A stretch of 64,000 nucleotides of DNA from contig NZ_JACHOB010000001.1 of the NCBI RefSeq assembly GCF_014199615.1, positions 434,001 through 498,000 on the forward strand, in the 5' to 3' direction. The notes under the pieces are model-generated. The model saw nothing but the letters and a program-made list of their open reading frames with translations. It made no database searches and had not been told where the DNA came from. The DNA comes from Parvularcula dongshanensis (GTDB lineage: Bacteria; Pseudomonadota; Alphaproteobacteria; Caulobacterales; Parvularculaceae). Shown piece after piece: positions 26,681 to 35,268 of this stretch. Numbering within the stretch: the stretch's first letter is position 1; every line of letters begins with the position of its first letter. A program made the position numbers and the translations under genes.

Positions 26681-27144
26681 CCCCGCCCCCGATAGGGCGC
26701 GACGCCAGGATCCGGCACGTAGAGCCCGTCGGGCACCGGCCCCGTCTGCCAGAAGACGTCGATCGGAATGCCGCCTCGCGGATACCAGTAGCCGCAGATC
26801 CGCAGCCAGCGCGGCTTCACGGCGCTCACGATCCGCTTGCCGACGTCAATCGTGCAGTGCTCGTGGAAGGCGCCGTGGTTGCGGTAGCTGCCGAGCAGCA
26901 GCTTGAGCGACTTCGATTCCACCAAGTGCTCCCCCGGCGCGTAGTCGATCACGAGGTGAGCGAAGTCGGGCTGCCCCGTCACCGGGCAGAGCGAGGTGAA
27001 CTCCGGCGCGACGAAGCGCGCGAGGTAGAGCGTGTCCGGATGCGGGTTCGGCACGGGGTCGAGCCGCGCCTCCTCGGGCGAGGCGGGCAGCGCCGAAGCC
27101 TGCCCCAGCGCGCTCCGCCCTTCGTAGAAAGTTTCGTCGGTCAT
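26677..27144 (-). CDS. queF: NADPH-dependent preQ0 reductase
   Basis: 155 aa, short unimodular Que[16 protein letters not shown] contains the catalytic Cys; [20 protein letters not shown] is the QueF NADPH-binding motif. Reduces 7-cyano-7-deazaguanine to preQ1 in queuosine biosynthesis. First gene of a four-gene operon with 4-bp overlaps throughout. tRNA-Phe is divergent to it. Confidence 0.95.
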   Translation of the reverse strand: MTDETFYEGRSALGQASALPASPEEARLDPVPNPHPDTLYLARFVAPEFTSLCPVTGQPDFAHLVIDYAPGEHLVESKSLKLLLGSYRNHGAFHEHCTIDVGKRIVSAVKPRWLRICGYWYPRGGIPIDVFWQTGPVPDGLYVPDPGVAPYRGRG

Positions 27145-27222
27145 GCCCGGCTCATAAACCCCGCCGCCCCCGTTTACAGCCCCCCGCCGGAGCGCTAACA
27201 GGCCGCCTCGCCGCGAGGCGAC

Positions 27223-27298
27223 GCCCAGGTAGCTCAGTTGGTAGAGCAGCGGATTGAAGCTCCGCGTGTCGGTGGTTCGATTCCATCCCTGGGCACCA
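27223..27298 (+). tRNA. tRNA-Phe (GAA)
   Basis: Complete cloverleaf: acceptor GCCCAGG (27223-27229) with CCTGGGC (27288-27294), D-arm GCTC/GAGC, anticodon stem GCGGA/TCCGC with loop TTGAAGC (anticodon GAA at 27256-27258), T-arm with GGTTCGATTCC, and encoded CCA. Immediately downstream lies an integrase remnant, so it served as an integration site at some time. No second copy of its 3' end is visible in the window. Confidence 0.95.
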
Positions 27299-27338
27299 CC
27301 CCACCGTCCGAATAGATCGCAAGAAGGCCGAAACCCTA

Positions 27339-27749
27339 GTGTTTCTGCGCCTTTCGGCTTGGCATTTGTCCGAATTGGTCCGCCTTTGTCCTTCTAGAGC
27401 CGACGGGAAACCGGGTATTGGACCGGCTATCGCTTGGCGGGGAGCGGAGGCGATACCCGGTGCAGCCGTTTGGACCATACCGGCAGAGCGAGCGAAGATG
27501 CGCTGCCCTCATCGCGTGCCGCTGCGCACGCCAACGCCTTACCTTCTAGCGCAGCTGCGCGAGCTTACCGGCCTCGGCGAGCTCCTGTTCCAAAGTCTGC
27601 GCTCCCCGTGTCGGCCGGTCAGCGAGAACAGTTTGAACGCCGCCCTGCGCTGCATGGGCTATAGACGCGAGCAGATGACCGCTCACGGCTTCCGCGCCCC
27701 GTTCTCGACCCTTGCGAACGAGAATTTCGGAGACGATTCTCGAAGCTGA
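27339..27749 (+). pseudogene. remnant of a P4-type tyrosine integrase (C-terminal part)
   Basis: The frame ends with the pattern of a P4-like integrase catalytic domain: VWTIPAERAKMRCPHRVPL, LTGLGELLFQSLRS, RPVSENSLNAALRCMGYRRE, MTAHGFRAPFSTLANE. The HxFR box is present (HGFR) but the N-terminal two thirds, the first catalytic Arg and the terminal Tyr are missing; the frame stops shortly after NENF. The first ~20 codons are not integrase-like. Position next to tRNA-Phe fits a decayed island. Not functional as seen. Confidence 0.75.
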
Positions 27750-27925
27750 AGCGTTGGGTTTGATCCGGTGTCAGCAAGGCGAGCATCGGAACGGACCGGC
27801 CGAGCCTCTACTGCCTTACATGGATGAACTGGCACGACCCCACGAACGGTTGGAAGGCGCCAACCGAAGACGATCTGGTTCGCATCAAGAATGATGAGAT
27901 ATTGCCGACACAATTTTTTCAATGA
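27730..27925 (+). pseudogene. frameshifted remnant of a mobile-element DNA-binding protein
   Basis: Two adjacent frames join into one plausible sequence: ETILEAEALGLIRCQQGEHR (from 27730), then after a one-base shift TDRPSLYCLTWMNWHDPTNG (frame from 27788) to a TGA at 27923. The pattern A-x-LGLI ... RPxxYxLTW ... PTN-W is known to me from winged-helix/replication-type proteins of alphaproteobacterial mobile elements. The 5' part is fused to the integrase remnant. Recognition by pattern only. Confidence 0.4.
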
Positions 27926-28006
27926 TGAAGGAACAACACAGTGATACAAATTAACATAACTCTTGCAATCAGCAATTCTTGAAATCGAAATAGACCAATA
28001 CCACAC

Positions 28007-28648
28007 CTACATGTAATTCGACATTGAATTCAACTTTTCGAAATACTTTGCAACATCCGCTATAGGATTAGCAAGATGAGAGTTAGCGAGATAAGACTGA
28101 AGTCTCTCTTTCTCATTATAAAGGTAATAATATGCGGGCAATATGATAGACTGCGCCGGAGCATATGGAGTAGAGTTTTCCGCTTTACGGAACCAATCTT
28201 GTATATTCAGCACAGCTACATGCCCTCTGAATTCACGAACGATCCCAGGTAGAAAGTCTTCGATATGTATTAGAGGCCCCTCCTCCGCTACGGCGATGAA
28301 TACAGGAGGTCCGATATATGAAGGAAACTGGGGCTTGATTCGTCCTTCGGAACATTGCTTCAAAAGACGGAACGCAAATCTGTTTACCTCCGCAGCTACT
28401 ACCCCCAAGCTAATAAGAAATTGCCCGGCGTCCTCTGTTACAACTGCCCATTCAGCAAGTTCTTTCTTCTCAGTGTCTCGTAGACAAACACCGTATCGTG
28501 TGATGGTAAAACCAAGTTCCTGAAGCATCAAATTGCTAGGATTCGCACCGAATTCCGTTTTCATCATATCCAGGATCCTTAAACGATATCTTGGAAACGT
28601 TGACAGGCACTTCAGGAACGTATCCGCCTGAAGAACTCGTGACCTCAC
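28007..28648 (-). CDS. unknown AT-rich island gene
   Basis: 213 aa, GTG start at 28648. Composition is clearly AT-richer than the flanking chromosome. No signal peptide or membrane helix; mixed alpha/beta sequence such as ITRYGVCLRDTEKKELAEWA and HVAVLNIQDWFRKAE. No family recognised. It follows the Cys-motif ORF (28677-29189) on the same strand by 28 bp, so they may form one operon. Position in the decayed tRNA-Phe island and base composition suggest horizontal origin. Confidence 0.6.
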   Translation of the reverse strand: MRSRVLQADTFLKCLSTFPRYRLRILDMMKTEFGANPSNLMLQELGFTITRYGVCLRDTEKKELAEWAVVTEDAGQFLISLGVVAAEVNRFAFRLLKQCSEGRIKPQFPSYIGPPVFIAVAEEGPLIHIEDFLPGIVREFRGHVAVLNIQDWFRKAENSTPYAPAQSIILPAYYYLYNEKERLQSYLANSHLANPIADVAKYFEKLNSMSNYM

Positions 28649-28676
28649 TGGCCTTAGCGTAAAATCGATATCAATC

Positions 28677-29189
28677 TTAGGATATAACTCTTCCTAGTTT
28701 GGTGCAAATTGACCTCCTCCATTCTTTACACCGATTAGAATATGGACAAAAGGCGCACCCCCGGCGCTGGGATTGGGCCGCAAAGATCGAGCGCAGCATC
28801 GGCAACGATCCTGATATTTCCTTGTTGTGGTCGGAATGATACATTTCGAGTTCTACAAAAACCACCTGATCCATACCTCTGAATATCTCGTTCTGAAGCC
28901 GCCTCATGCCGTGCTCGGTTTTCGGCACACGTGGAACGGTTAGGTAGTGGACGATTGGGCGGCGCTGCCGAGAGAGAAGCGCAAGTGATCGTGAGGGCAA
29001 GAAGGGAATGGCGTCGGCGCCGAGTTCCTGATCGACGCACTCTTCGAAGCGAGGGGCGTCGCAGACGACGCTTCGCGCCAAGACGAGCCGATCTAAGCTC
29101 AGCCGCTCCAAGAACGTGCCGATCGGTGGGCACGAGCGCGTCGGCGATGCCGGGATCGCTCCGAAGTCGCGGGATTGTAGCGCTAACAA
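28677..29189 (-). CDS. unknown protein with a C-terminal three-cysteine motif
   Basis: Up to 170 aa from TTG 29189; the true start is uncertain because no good RBS is visible, and the first half is GC-richer than the second, so the 5' part may be foreign to it. The C-terminus has CAFCPYSNRC (Cx2Cx5C), reminiscent of the Fe-S or zinc cysteines of Cas4/AddB-type PD-(D/E)XK nucleases, though I see no complete nuclease core. Possibly a truncated gene. Upstream partner of 28007-28648. Confidence 0.45.
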   Translation of the reverse strand: MLALQSRDFGAIPASPTRSCPPIGTFLERLSLDRLVLARSVVCDAPRFEECVDQELGADAIPFLPSRSLALLSRQRRPIVHYLTVPRVPKTEHGMRRLQNEIFRGMDQVVFVELEMYHSDHNKEISGSLPMLRSIFAAQSQRRGCAFCPYSNRCKEWRRSICTKLGRVIS

Positions 29190-29359
29190 CGCGGTACTGA
29201 AGCGAGCGTTAACTCAAACTTGAACCTTTTCGCTGGGTATGCGGAACAGGACTCCCGAACAGAGGATTCGAGGGCAAGAAGGGTAGATCGCCGGGCTCGG
29301 GGGAGAGGCCGCGCCGTGAGGGCAGGCGAGGCTGCGCGTGACGGGTAAGGGCGCTTTGA
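29190..29359. other. junction between island remnant and chromosome
   Basis: No gene or strong repeat. Composition returns to high GC within this stretch, so the right edge of the decayed island probably lies near 28.9-29.3 kb. I cannot see a tRNA-Phe 3'-end copy that would mark it. Confidence 0.4.
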
Positions 29360-30949
29360 ATGTCGATGAACCGGTTGAGGGGGCAGCGTCTCGGCGAGAC
29401 GACGTCGATGGAGCAACTGCTCGCGACCATCGCCGACGTCGCCGGGGTCGGCGGCTGGGAGTTCGAACCGGCGACCTCCCAACTGAGCTGGACGGATCAG
29501 ACCTACAAGATTCACGAGGTCCCGGACGGCTTCGTGCCGACGCTCGAGAACGCGCTCGACTTCTACCCCGAGGACAGCCGCGAACCCCTCCTTCAGGCCG
29601 TTGAAACCGCCATCGGCGAAGGGACACCCTACGACCTCGAACTCGAGATCATAACGGCCCGGGGTCGCCGCCTCTGGGTCCGCGCCGTCGGGCGGCCGAT
29701 CTGGCAGGACGGCAACGTCGTCAAGCTCGTCGGCACCTTTCAGGACGTCACGAAGATCCGCGACGAGCGGCGCGCGCTCGCAGCCGCCCTAGCGGAGGCC
29801 GAAGCAGCGAGCATCGCGAAGGGCCAATTCCTCGCGACCATGAGCCACGAGATCCGCACACCGATGAACGGCGTCATCGGCATGCTGGAGTTGATGGCGA
29901 TGGAGGGCATGGCGCCGAAGCAGCAGGAGCGCCTCGAGGTCGCGCGTCGCTCTGCGGAGCAACTCCTCGAGCTGATCGGCGACATCCTGGACCTTTCGAA
30001 GCTCGAAGCCGACCGCGTCGCGATCGAGGCGGTGGTGATGAGCCCCAGCGAACTCCTCGACGACGTCGTCCGGCTCTTCGGTCCGACGGCGACGAAGAAG
30101 GGCGTCGTCCTGTCCGGGTCGGAGACGATTTCCGTCCCCGATCGCGTCGTCGGCGATCCTGTCCGGATACGCCAGATCGTGTCGAACCTCGTCGGCAACG
30201 CGGTCAAGTTCACGGCGCAAGGGTCGATCGACGTCCGGGCCAGCTACGACGTCGAGGCGAGCAGCCTGACGGTCTCGGTGTCGGACACCGGTATCGGCAT
30301 TCCCGCCGCTGCCCTCGGGCGCCTGTTCCAGCCTTTCAGCCAGGCTGACGCGACGATGACGAGGCGGTTCGGCGGCACCGGGCTCGGGCTTGCAATCTCC
30401 AAGCAGCTCGCCGAGTTGATGCAGGGCGAGATTTCCGTGGAAAGTACCGAAGGAAGAGGCAGCACGTTCCGCCTCACGATCCCGCTTTCGCCTTGCGACG
30501 CCGCGCCGTCCGACCCCGCGCCCGCCCAAAGTGACCACGAGTACGGAGAGTTCGGACCCCTCAGAATTCTCGTCGCGGAGGACAATCCGGTCAACCGCAT
30601 GGTGATCCAGGCCTTGCTCGAAGCCGCGCAGCACGAGGTGGTGATGGCGGAGAACGGCGCAGAGGTCGTCGAGGCGGTCGGCGAGGAGGACTTCGACGTG
30701 GTGCTGATGGACATGCAGATGCCGGTGATGGACGGCCTCGAAGCGACCCGGCTGATCCGAAGCCGATCGGACGCGAAGAGCCGCCTTCCCATCGTCGCGG
30801 TGACCGCGAACGCCATGGTCGGCGACGCCGACGCCTACCTCGCCGCCGGCCTCGACGACTACCTCTCGAAACCGGTCACCATGCAAGCCCTGACCCATGT
30901 CCTTGGACGGATCGGCGGACGCGCCCCCGCGTCCGCCCCGCGCTGCTGA
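29360..30949 (+). CDS. PAS-containing hybrid sensor histidine kinase
   Basis: 529 aa, no membrane helix. PAS domain (about residues 20-135, GWEFEPATSQLSWTDQTYKI then VPDG), coiled coil, HisKA with [11 protein letters not shown] (phospho-His about 166), HATPase ([25 protein letters not shown]) and a C-terminal REC ([23 protein letters not shown], phospho-Asp about 451). No Hpt or output regulator is adjacent, so the relay partner is elsewhere. ATG 29408 (MEQLL) is an alternative start. The REC resembles the second receiver of the glucokinase-fusion kinase (both have [11 protein letters not shown]). Confidence 0.9.
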   Translation: MSMNRLRGQRLGETTSMEQLLATIADVAGVGGWEFEPATSQLSWTDQTYKIHEVPDGFVPTLENALDFYPEDSREPLLQAVETAIGEGTPYDLELEIITARGRRLWVRAVGRPIWQDGNVVKLVGTFQDVTKIRDERRALAAALAEAEAASIAKGQFLATMSHEIRTPMNGVIGMLELMAMEGMAPKQQERLEVARRSAEQLLELIGDILDLSKLEADRVAIEAVVMSPSELLDDVVRLFGPTATKKGVVLSGSETISVPDRVVGDPVRIRQIVSNLVGNAVKFTAQGSIDVRASYDVEASSLTVSVSDTGIGIPAAALGRLFQPFSQADATMTRRFGGTGLGLAISKQLAELMQGEISVESTEGRGSTFRLTIPLSPCDAAPSDPAPAQSDHEYGEFGPLRILVAEDNPVNRMVIQALLEAAQHEVVMAENGAEVVEAVGEEDFDVVLMDMQMPVMDGLEATRLIRSRSDAKSRLPIVAVTANAMVGDADAYLAAGLDDYLSKPVTMQALTHVLGRIGGRAPASAPRC

Positions 30950-31033
30950 CCCCTCTTCCGGCGGCTGATAGCACCGAAGCAGGGGATCGGACCTTGTGCA
31001 GCGCGGCGCGTACGGTGCATCCAAAGCGCTAGG

Positions 31034-32989
31034 TCAGAACCCGACCTCCACCGCGACCTCCGCCGATCGCTCCTCGCCGGGGAAGTAGCGGGCGTTGCCG
31101 AAGGCGTAGTCGGCCCTGTCGGCATAGCGTTCGTCCGTCACGTTCCGAACGATGCCGAGAAGGCGCAGGTTCTCGGCCGGTCTCCACTGAGCGCGCAGGT
31201 CGAGGAGGTCGTGCCCGGGATAGTCTTCCGTGTTCGCCGCGTCGGTGTAGTACGCGCCGACATGCGTCCACGCCGCCTCGAAGAGCAGGGGCGGCACGGG
31301 CGTCCAGGTCAGGCGCATCACGCCTTGGGTCCGCGGGGCCGTATCGACGTCGTCGCCGTCCGCGATCGACTCGGAGGCGTCCCCCACAGGCCTGTCGAAG
31401 GCGTAGCTGTGCTTCGCCCAGGTGCCCGCGCCCGACAGCGCCAGCGTGTCCGTCAGCTTCAGCGTGCCTTCCGCCTCGACGCCGATGTGGTCCGTCTGGC
31501 CGTCCGTGACGTTCAAGCCGTCCGCGTCGCGGAAGAAGTAGTGCCTCTTGTGCATGACGAAGCCGGCGAGGGAGACCGAGCCGCGCTCGCTCGTCTTGCG
31601 CCAGCCGAGCTCGGCGGCGTCCAAGGTCTCGGGCTCCATGCCGCTGGGCGTCTGACCCGTCTGCAGGCGGTAGATGTCGGTCGTCTGCGGCGGCCGGGCA
31701 CCGCGGGCGAGGCTCGCGTAGATCGTGCCGTTCGCGCCGAAATCGTAGGTCGAGGCGAGCTTCGCGGTGACGACGGAGAAGTCGTCCTTCCTGTCGTCGG
31801 GGCGCAAGAACCGCCCCACCGCGCCGCCGCCCGTCCGGTCGTCATAGTCGTAGCCGGTGAAGGTCGCACGTACGCCCGCCTGCACCGTCATCTGAGGCAG
31901 GACGTCCCAGCTCAGCCGGGCGAAGGGCGCCGCCTCGACCGCCTTCACCGCGTAGTCGTAGTGCACGCCTTGCGGAAAGACCGCGAAGCTCGGCGCGGCT
32001 TGCGTCTCGGTCAGCGTCCCCTTCGTCAGGTCGAGGTCGAAGCCCGCGAGCAGGCGAAGGTCGTCCGTGAGCGGCCGGCCGGCCGTACTTTGGACGCCGA
32101 CGCTTCCATGCTCGTTCTCTTCGAGCGGGTCGCCGGGCAGGAAGTGCTGCAGGAAGTCCATCTGGGTCCAGCGGGCATAGGGCGTCACGGTGCCCGACCA
32201 GGCGCCCGCCTCGAAGGGCACCTCAAGGCTCGCAAGGACGAGCCGCGCGTCGCGATAGGCCTCGGGGTTCGGGTTGGAGCGGCGCACCGCGTCGTCGCGG
32301 TAGGCGCCCTCGCCCGTGACGTAGCCGGCCGTTTCCTGCTCGAGGTGATGGGCCGTCAGTCGAAGCGTCGCCTCGCCGATCCGCACCGCGCCGTAGGCCC
32401 TCATCTGAAGCGCACTCTGATCAGCGCGGTAGCCGCCGTCGTCGAGCACGGAGAAGCCTCCGCGCCAGCGCTCGCCCCCGCCTTCGAGAAGGCCCGACAG
32501 GCGATCGAAGCTGCCATAGGAGACGCGCGCCCGCCCGTCTTCCTTCCCTGGGGCCGATGTGATGACGTTCACCGCACCGTGCAGCGCGTTCGATCCGTAG
32601 GCGACGTCGCCCGGCCCCCGCACGACCTCGACGCGCTCGGCGAAGGGCACGGGCGCGTCGAACAGGCCGTTGACGTTGGCGAAGCCCGCCGCCCGCAGCG
32701 GCACGCCGTCGGCGAGGTAGAGGAAGGACCCCGCCCCCGCCCCGCCGGTCAACACGGGCGAGCGGACCGAGACCAGGCTCTCCCGCCCCGACCCCGCCTG
32801 GACCAGGACGCCCGGCACGCGGTTCAGAAGCTCCGCCGAGGTCTGCGGCAGAACGAGGTCAGCCTCCTCGCGCGTCAGGACCGAGATCGCGGCGGGCGTC
32901 TCCGCCAGCGAAGCAGGTCGACGCTCGCCGGTCACGACGATCACGTCGGGCGCGACCGCACCTTGCAGCAGGAGAAAAGAGAGAAGCAT
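31034..32989 (-). CDS. TonB-dependent outer-membrane receptor
   Basis: 651 aa from ATG 32989; upstream codons in the same frame are not signal-like. Short signal peptide (LLSFLLLQGAVA), TonB-box-like DVIVVTGER, plug domain (TSAELLNRVPGVLVQAGSGR, ERVEVVRGPGDVAYGSNALH) and a beta barrel ending in Phe (VAVEVGF). Barrel style is that of BtuB/siderophore receptors; the ligand cannot be assigned. No cobalamin riboswitch is visible upstream. The left edge of the tRNA-Arg island lies 167 bp upstream of its start. Confidence 0.9.
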   Translation of the reverse strand: MLLSFLLLQGAVAPDVIVVTGERRPASLAETPAAISVLTREEADLVLPQTSAELLNRVPGVLVQAGSGRESLVSVRSPVLTGGAGAGSFLYLADGVPLRAAGFANVNGLFDAPVPFAERVEVVRGPGDVAYGSNALHGAVNVITSAPGKEDGRARVSYGSFDRLSGLLEGGGERWRGGFSVLDDGGYRADQSALQMRAYGAVRIGEATLRLTAHHLEQETAGYVTGEGAYRDDAVRRSNPNPEAYRDARLVLASLEVPFEAGAWSGTVTPYARWTQMDFLQHFLPGDPLEENEHGSVGVQSTAGRPLTDDLRLLAGFDLDLTKGTLTETQAAPSFAVFPQGVHYDYAVKAVEAAPFARLSWDVLPQMTVQAGVRATFTGYDYDDRTGGGAVGRFLRPDDRKDDFSVVTAKLASTYDFGANGTIYASLARGARPPQTTDIYRLQTGQTPSGMEPETLDAAELGWRKTSERGSVSLAGFVMHKRHYFFRDADGLNVTDGQTDHIGVEAEGTLKLTDTLALSGAGTWAKHSYAFDRPVGDASESIADGDDVDTAPRTQGVMRLTWTPVPPLLFEAAWTHVGAYYTDAANTEDYPGHDLLDLRAQWRPAENLRLLGIVRNVTDERYADRADYAFGNARYFPGEERSAEVAVEVGF

Positions 32990-33155
32990 CGGGCGGTTAT
33001 CTAGAGGATGACCCCCGAAGGCAACGCACAGAACCCGGCGGCCCAAGATGTAGCACGCTCGCTCGAACGAGGTTCGACCCGGCGCGAAGGTCGCGACGGC
33101 GACCCGGGCGGTCAGCCCGCCCCATCGGAGGGCCTACGGCCCGTGAGATCGAAAG

Positions 33156-33205
33156 TGGCGCACCCAAGAGGATTCGAACCTCTGACCTCTGCCTTCGGAG
33201 GGCAG
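33156..33205 (-). repeat. left attachment site: 3' half of tRNA-Arg
   Basis: 50 bp identical to 41435-41484, running from the CCA end through the T-arm and the 3' strand of the anticodon stem to the end of the anticodon-loop region. Identity stops sharply (next base G here, C in the complete tRNA). It is the chromosomal tRNA 3' end displaced when the element integrated. Confidence 0.95.
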
Positions 33206-33331
33206 GTGAATGGGTTTCTCACTAATTCTCCTATCTACGAGGAAACGCGCTAACTCTTGACGTTGCCTGCTAATTCGGGAACGAACTTCTCGAAGCAGCT
33301 ACGCTGAACCACGCTCGGTTTCGCTTCCGCT

Positions 33332-33350
33332 GCTTCCGGTATGCTTCCGG
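33332..33350 (+). repeat. left 19-bp arm repeat
   Basis: GCTTCCGGTATGCTTCCGG, two GCTTCCGG units separated by TAT, identical to 41369-41387 near the other end. It lies just upstream of the integrase gene and is preceded by a further CGCTTCCGCT. Likely an integrase or excisionase arm-binding site. Confidence 0.6.
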
Positions 33351-33359
33351 TAGAGAGGG

Positions 33360-34637
33360 GTGAAGAGGGTTATGGCGAGGATCGGCGCGCGACTAGTGAA
33401 CGGGCTCAAGCCACGGGAGAAGGACTACTTCGTCTGGGACAGCGACCTCGAGGGTTTTGGGGTTCGGATCTATCCGTCCGGCACAGTGAAGTACCTCGTG
33501 CAGCGGCGGATCGACGGGAAGACCAAGCGCGCGAGCATCGGCAAGCACGGGGTCTTCACGCCCGACGAGGCGCGGGCACGGGCGCGGGACTTCCTGCGGG
33601 TGATGGAGACGGGGCAGCACCCGAAGGAGGCGGAGCGGGCGGAGCGCACCGGCGTCACCGTCGCCCAACTCTGCGACGACTACCTCGCCGCTGCCGAGAA
33701 GGGTCTGATCAAGGGCAAGGGCGGCAGGCCGAAGAAGGCATCGACCCTCGACACCGACAAGGGCCGCATCGAGCGGCACATCAAGCCGCTCCTCGGGAAG
33801 CGGCTGGTGAAGGAGCTCACCACGGCGGATGTGAACCAGTTCATCGAGGACGTTACGCTCGGCAAGACGGCCTTCCAGGCGAAGAGCGGCAAGAAGCGCG
33901 GCCTCACCCGCGTCACCGGCGGCGCGGGCACAGCGGCGCGGACGGCGGGGCTCCTCGGCGGCATCCTCTCCCGCGCGGTCGCCAAGGGCATCATTCCCTT
34001 CAACCCGGCCTTCGGCGCGGACAAGCCCGCTTATAAGAAGCGCGAGCGGCGGCTGACGCCCCAAGAGTACGGCACGCTCGGCGAGACGCTGCCTCAGGCG
34101 GAGCGGGACGGCGAGCGCTGGCAGGTGACGAAGGGGATAGAACTGCTCGCCCTCTCAGGCTTCCGCCTCGGCGAGCTTGAGCAACTGAAGTGGTCCGAGA
34201 TCGACCGGCAGGGCTCCTGCGTGCGCTTCGAGGATACGAAGGAAGGTCACTCCGTCCGCCCGCTCGGCAGAGCCTTCCTCGACTGCCTCGGCACGATAGA
34301 GGGTACGCCCGGCTGTCCTTACGTGCTGCCTTCGCCCTCGAGCGACGGCCCGTTCGGTGGCATGCGCGGCGGCTGGCGACGAATCGCCAAGCGTGCTGGC
34401 CTCGCCTTCGAGGACGTAACGCCTCATACGCTACGTCGCTCATTCGCAAGCGTAGCGGGCGATCTCGGCTACTCCGACAACACCATTGGCTCGTTGCTCG
34501 GTCACGCGAAGGGCTCGGTGACCAGCCGCTACATCATCAATCTCGACAGCTTCCTGATTTCGGCAGCAGGACGGGTGTCGGAAGAGATCTATCGGTCGAT
34601 GAATCTATCCACACTTACGCCCACAAGCGATGAATAG
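33360..34637 (+). CDS. int: tyrosine recombinase (integrase) of the tRNA-Arg element
   Basis: 425 aa from GTG 33360; ATG 33372 (MARIGARLV) is an alternative start 12 bp on. N-terminal arm-binding DUF4102-like domain (DYFVWDSDLEGFGVRIYPSG, residues 22-60), core-binding SAM-like domain (100-210) and catalytic domain with R269 (SGFRLGELEQ), H356-x-x-R359 (HTLRR), H382 (LLGH) and Y391 (SRYI). All key residues are present, so it should be active at the tRNA-Arg att sites. Converges with the HNH gene, 7 bp apart. It sits at the end of the element away from the intact tRNA. Confidence 0.93.
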   Translation: MKRVMARIGARLVNGLKPREKDYFVWDSDLEGFGVRIYPSGTVKYLVQRRIDGKTKRASIGKHGVFTPDEARARARDFLRVMETGQHPKEAERAERTGVTVAQLCDDYLAAAEKGLIKGKGGRPKKASTLDTDKGRIERHIKPLLGKRLVKELTTADVNQFIEDVTLGKTAFQAKSGKKRGLTRVTGGAGTAARTAGLLGGILSRAVAKGIIPFNPAFGADKPAYKKRERRLTPQEYGTLGETLPQAERDGERWQVTKGIELLALSGFRLGELEQLKWSEIDRQGSCVRFEDTKEGHSVRPLGRAFLDCLGTIEGTPGCPYVLPSPSSDGPFGGMRGGWRRIAKRAGLAFEDVTPHTLRRSFASVAGDLGYSDNTIGSLLGHAKGSVTSRYIINLDSFLISAAGRVSEEIYRSMNLSTLTPTSDE

Positions 34638-34644
34638 CATACTT

Positions 34645-35268
34645 CTAATCGGCGTTCTGTATACGAAAGATAGACCTGAGCTGTCCCGGATCAAGTTGTT
34701 GCCTACTGAGTTCCTTAGCAATAAATGGGTAACGCCGCTGTAGAAAATTCAGCGCTACCTCCTCACGAGCATAGCACATAATTATGTCACATCTTTCCTG
34801 CACGTAGTAGTCATCTCTGTTTAGACCAAGCGTATTGATCGTATTATTGACGGATGCTTTTGTATCAGTACAAATATTTTCACCGTGCTTTACTAAGCAT
34901 GAAGGTATATCTAAAACGAACCAATCGTCTTCGACCTCAAAAGGATCTAAAACGTTCGTATTATCGCCTTTAGACGAATTAACGCGACTACTCGCCAACC
35001 GGTAATTCGACCATTCGTAAGCAAGTTCCGGGTAAGCAACCTTCGGCCGATAGTGATCTACTGATCCTTTATCTATGAGATATATCGATGTGTAAGCACA
35101 TATTCCAGAATAAGCCTCACGAAGCTCTGCGGCGCATCGTGACCAGTAATTTTTCCTCTTGAACTGACTTGACGTTGGTGCGGGACACTCACTCAAGAAC
35201 GCATTCCCTGGCTGACGAACCTCGCTGTCAAATCTAGGGTATTCCGGCTGCAGTCCTACCCGGATCAT
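34645..35268 (-). CDS. HNH endonuclease, PtuB/TIGR02646-like
   Basis: 207 aa from ATG 35268, which overlaps the ATPase stop by 4 bp (ATGA). GICAYTSIYL (Cys57), GSVDHYRPK (residues 69-76, catalytic D71-H72), YEWSNYRLASSRVNSSKG (85-102, Asn of the HNH) and LDPFE follow the pattern of the HNH nucleases that accompany retrons and Septu PtuA ATPases. Expected to cut DNA (or RNA) when licensed by the ATPase. AT-rich compared with the chromosome. Last gene of the methylase-ATPase-HNH operon. Confidence 0.85.
   Translation of the reverse strand: MIRVGLQPEYPRFDSEVRQPGNAFLSECPAPTSSQFKRKNYWSRCAAELREAYSGICAYTSIYLIDKGSVDHYRPKVAYPELAYEWSNYRLASSRVNSSKGDNTNVLDPFEVEDDWFVLDIPSCLVKHGENICTDTKASVNNTINTLGLNRDDYYVQERCDIIMCYAREEVALNFLQRRYPFIAKELSRQQLDPGQLRSIFRIQNAD

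Noticed and set aside
27152-27478. Minus-strand frame with [20 protein letters not shown]
   Set aside because: Antisense of tRNA-Phe, not a gene.
32990-33155. Possible cobalamin riboswitch before the TonB-dependent receptor
   Set aside because: No B12-box or GGGAA/CCGCNACTG core could be found on the minus strand.
33008-33253. Open frame ending ...[20 protein letters not shown]
   Set aside because: It is the antisense translation of the tRNA-Arg 3' fragment, a classic false ORF.
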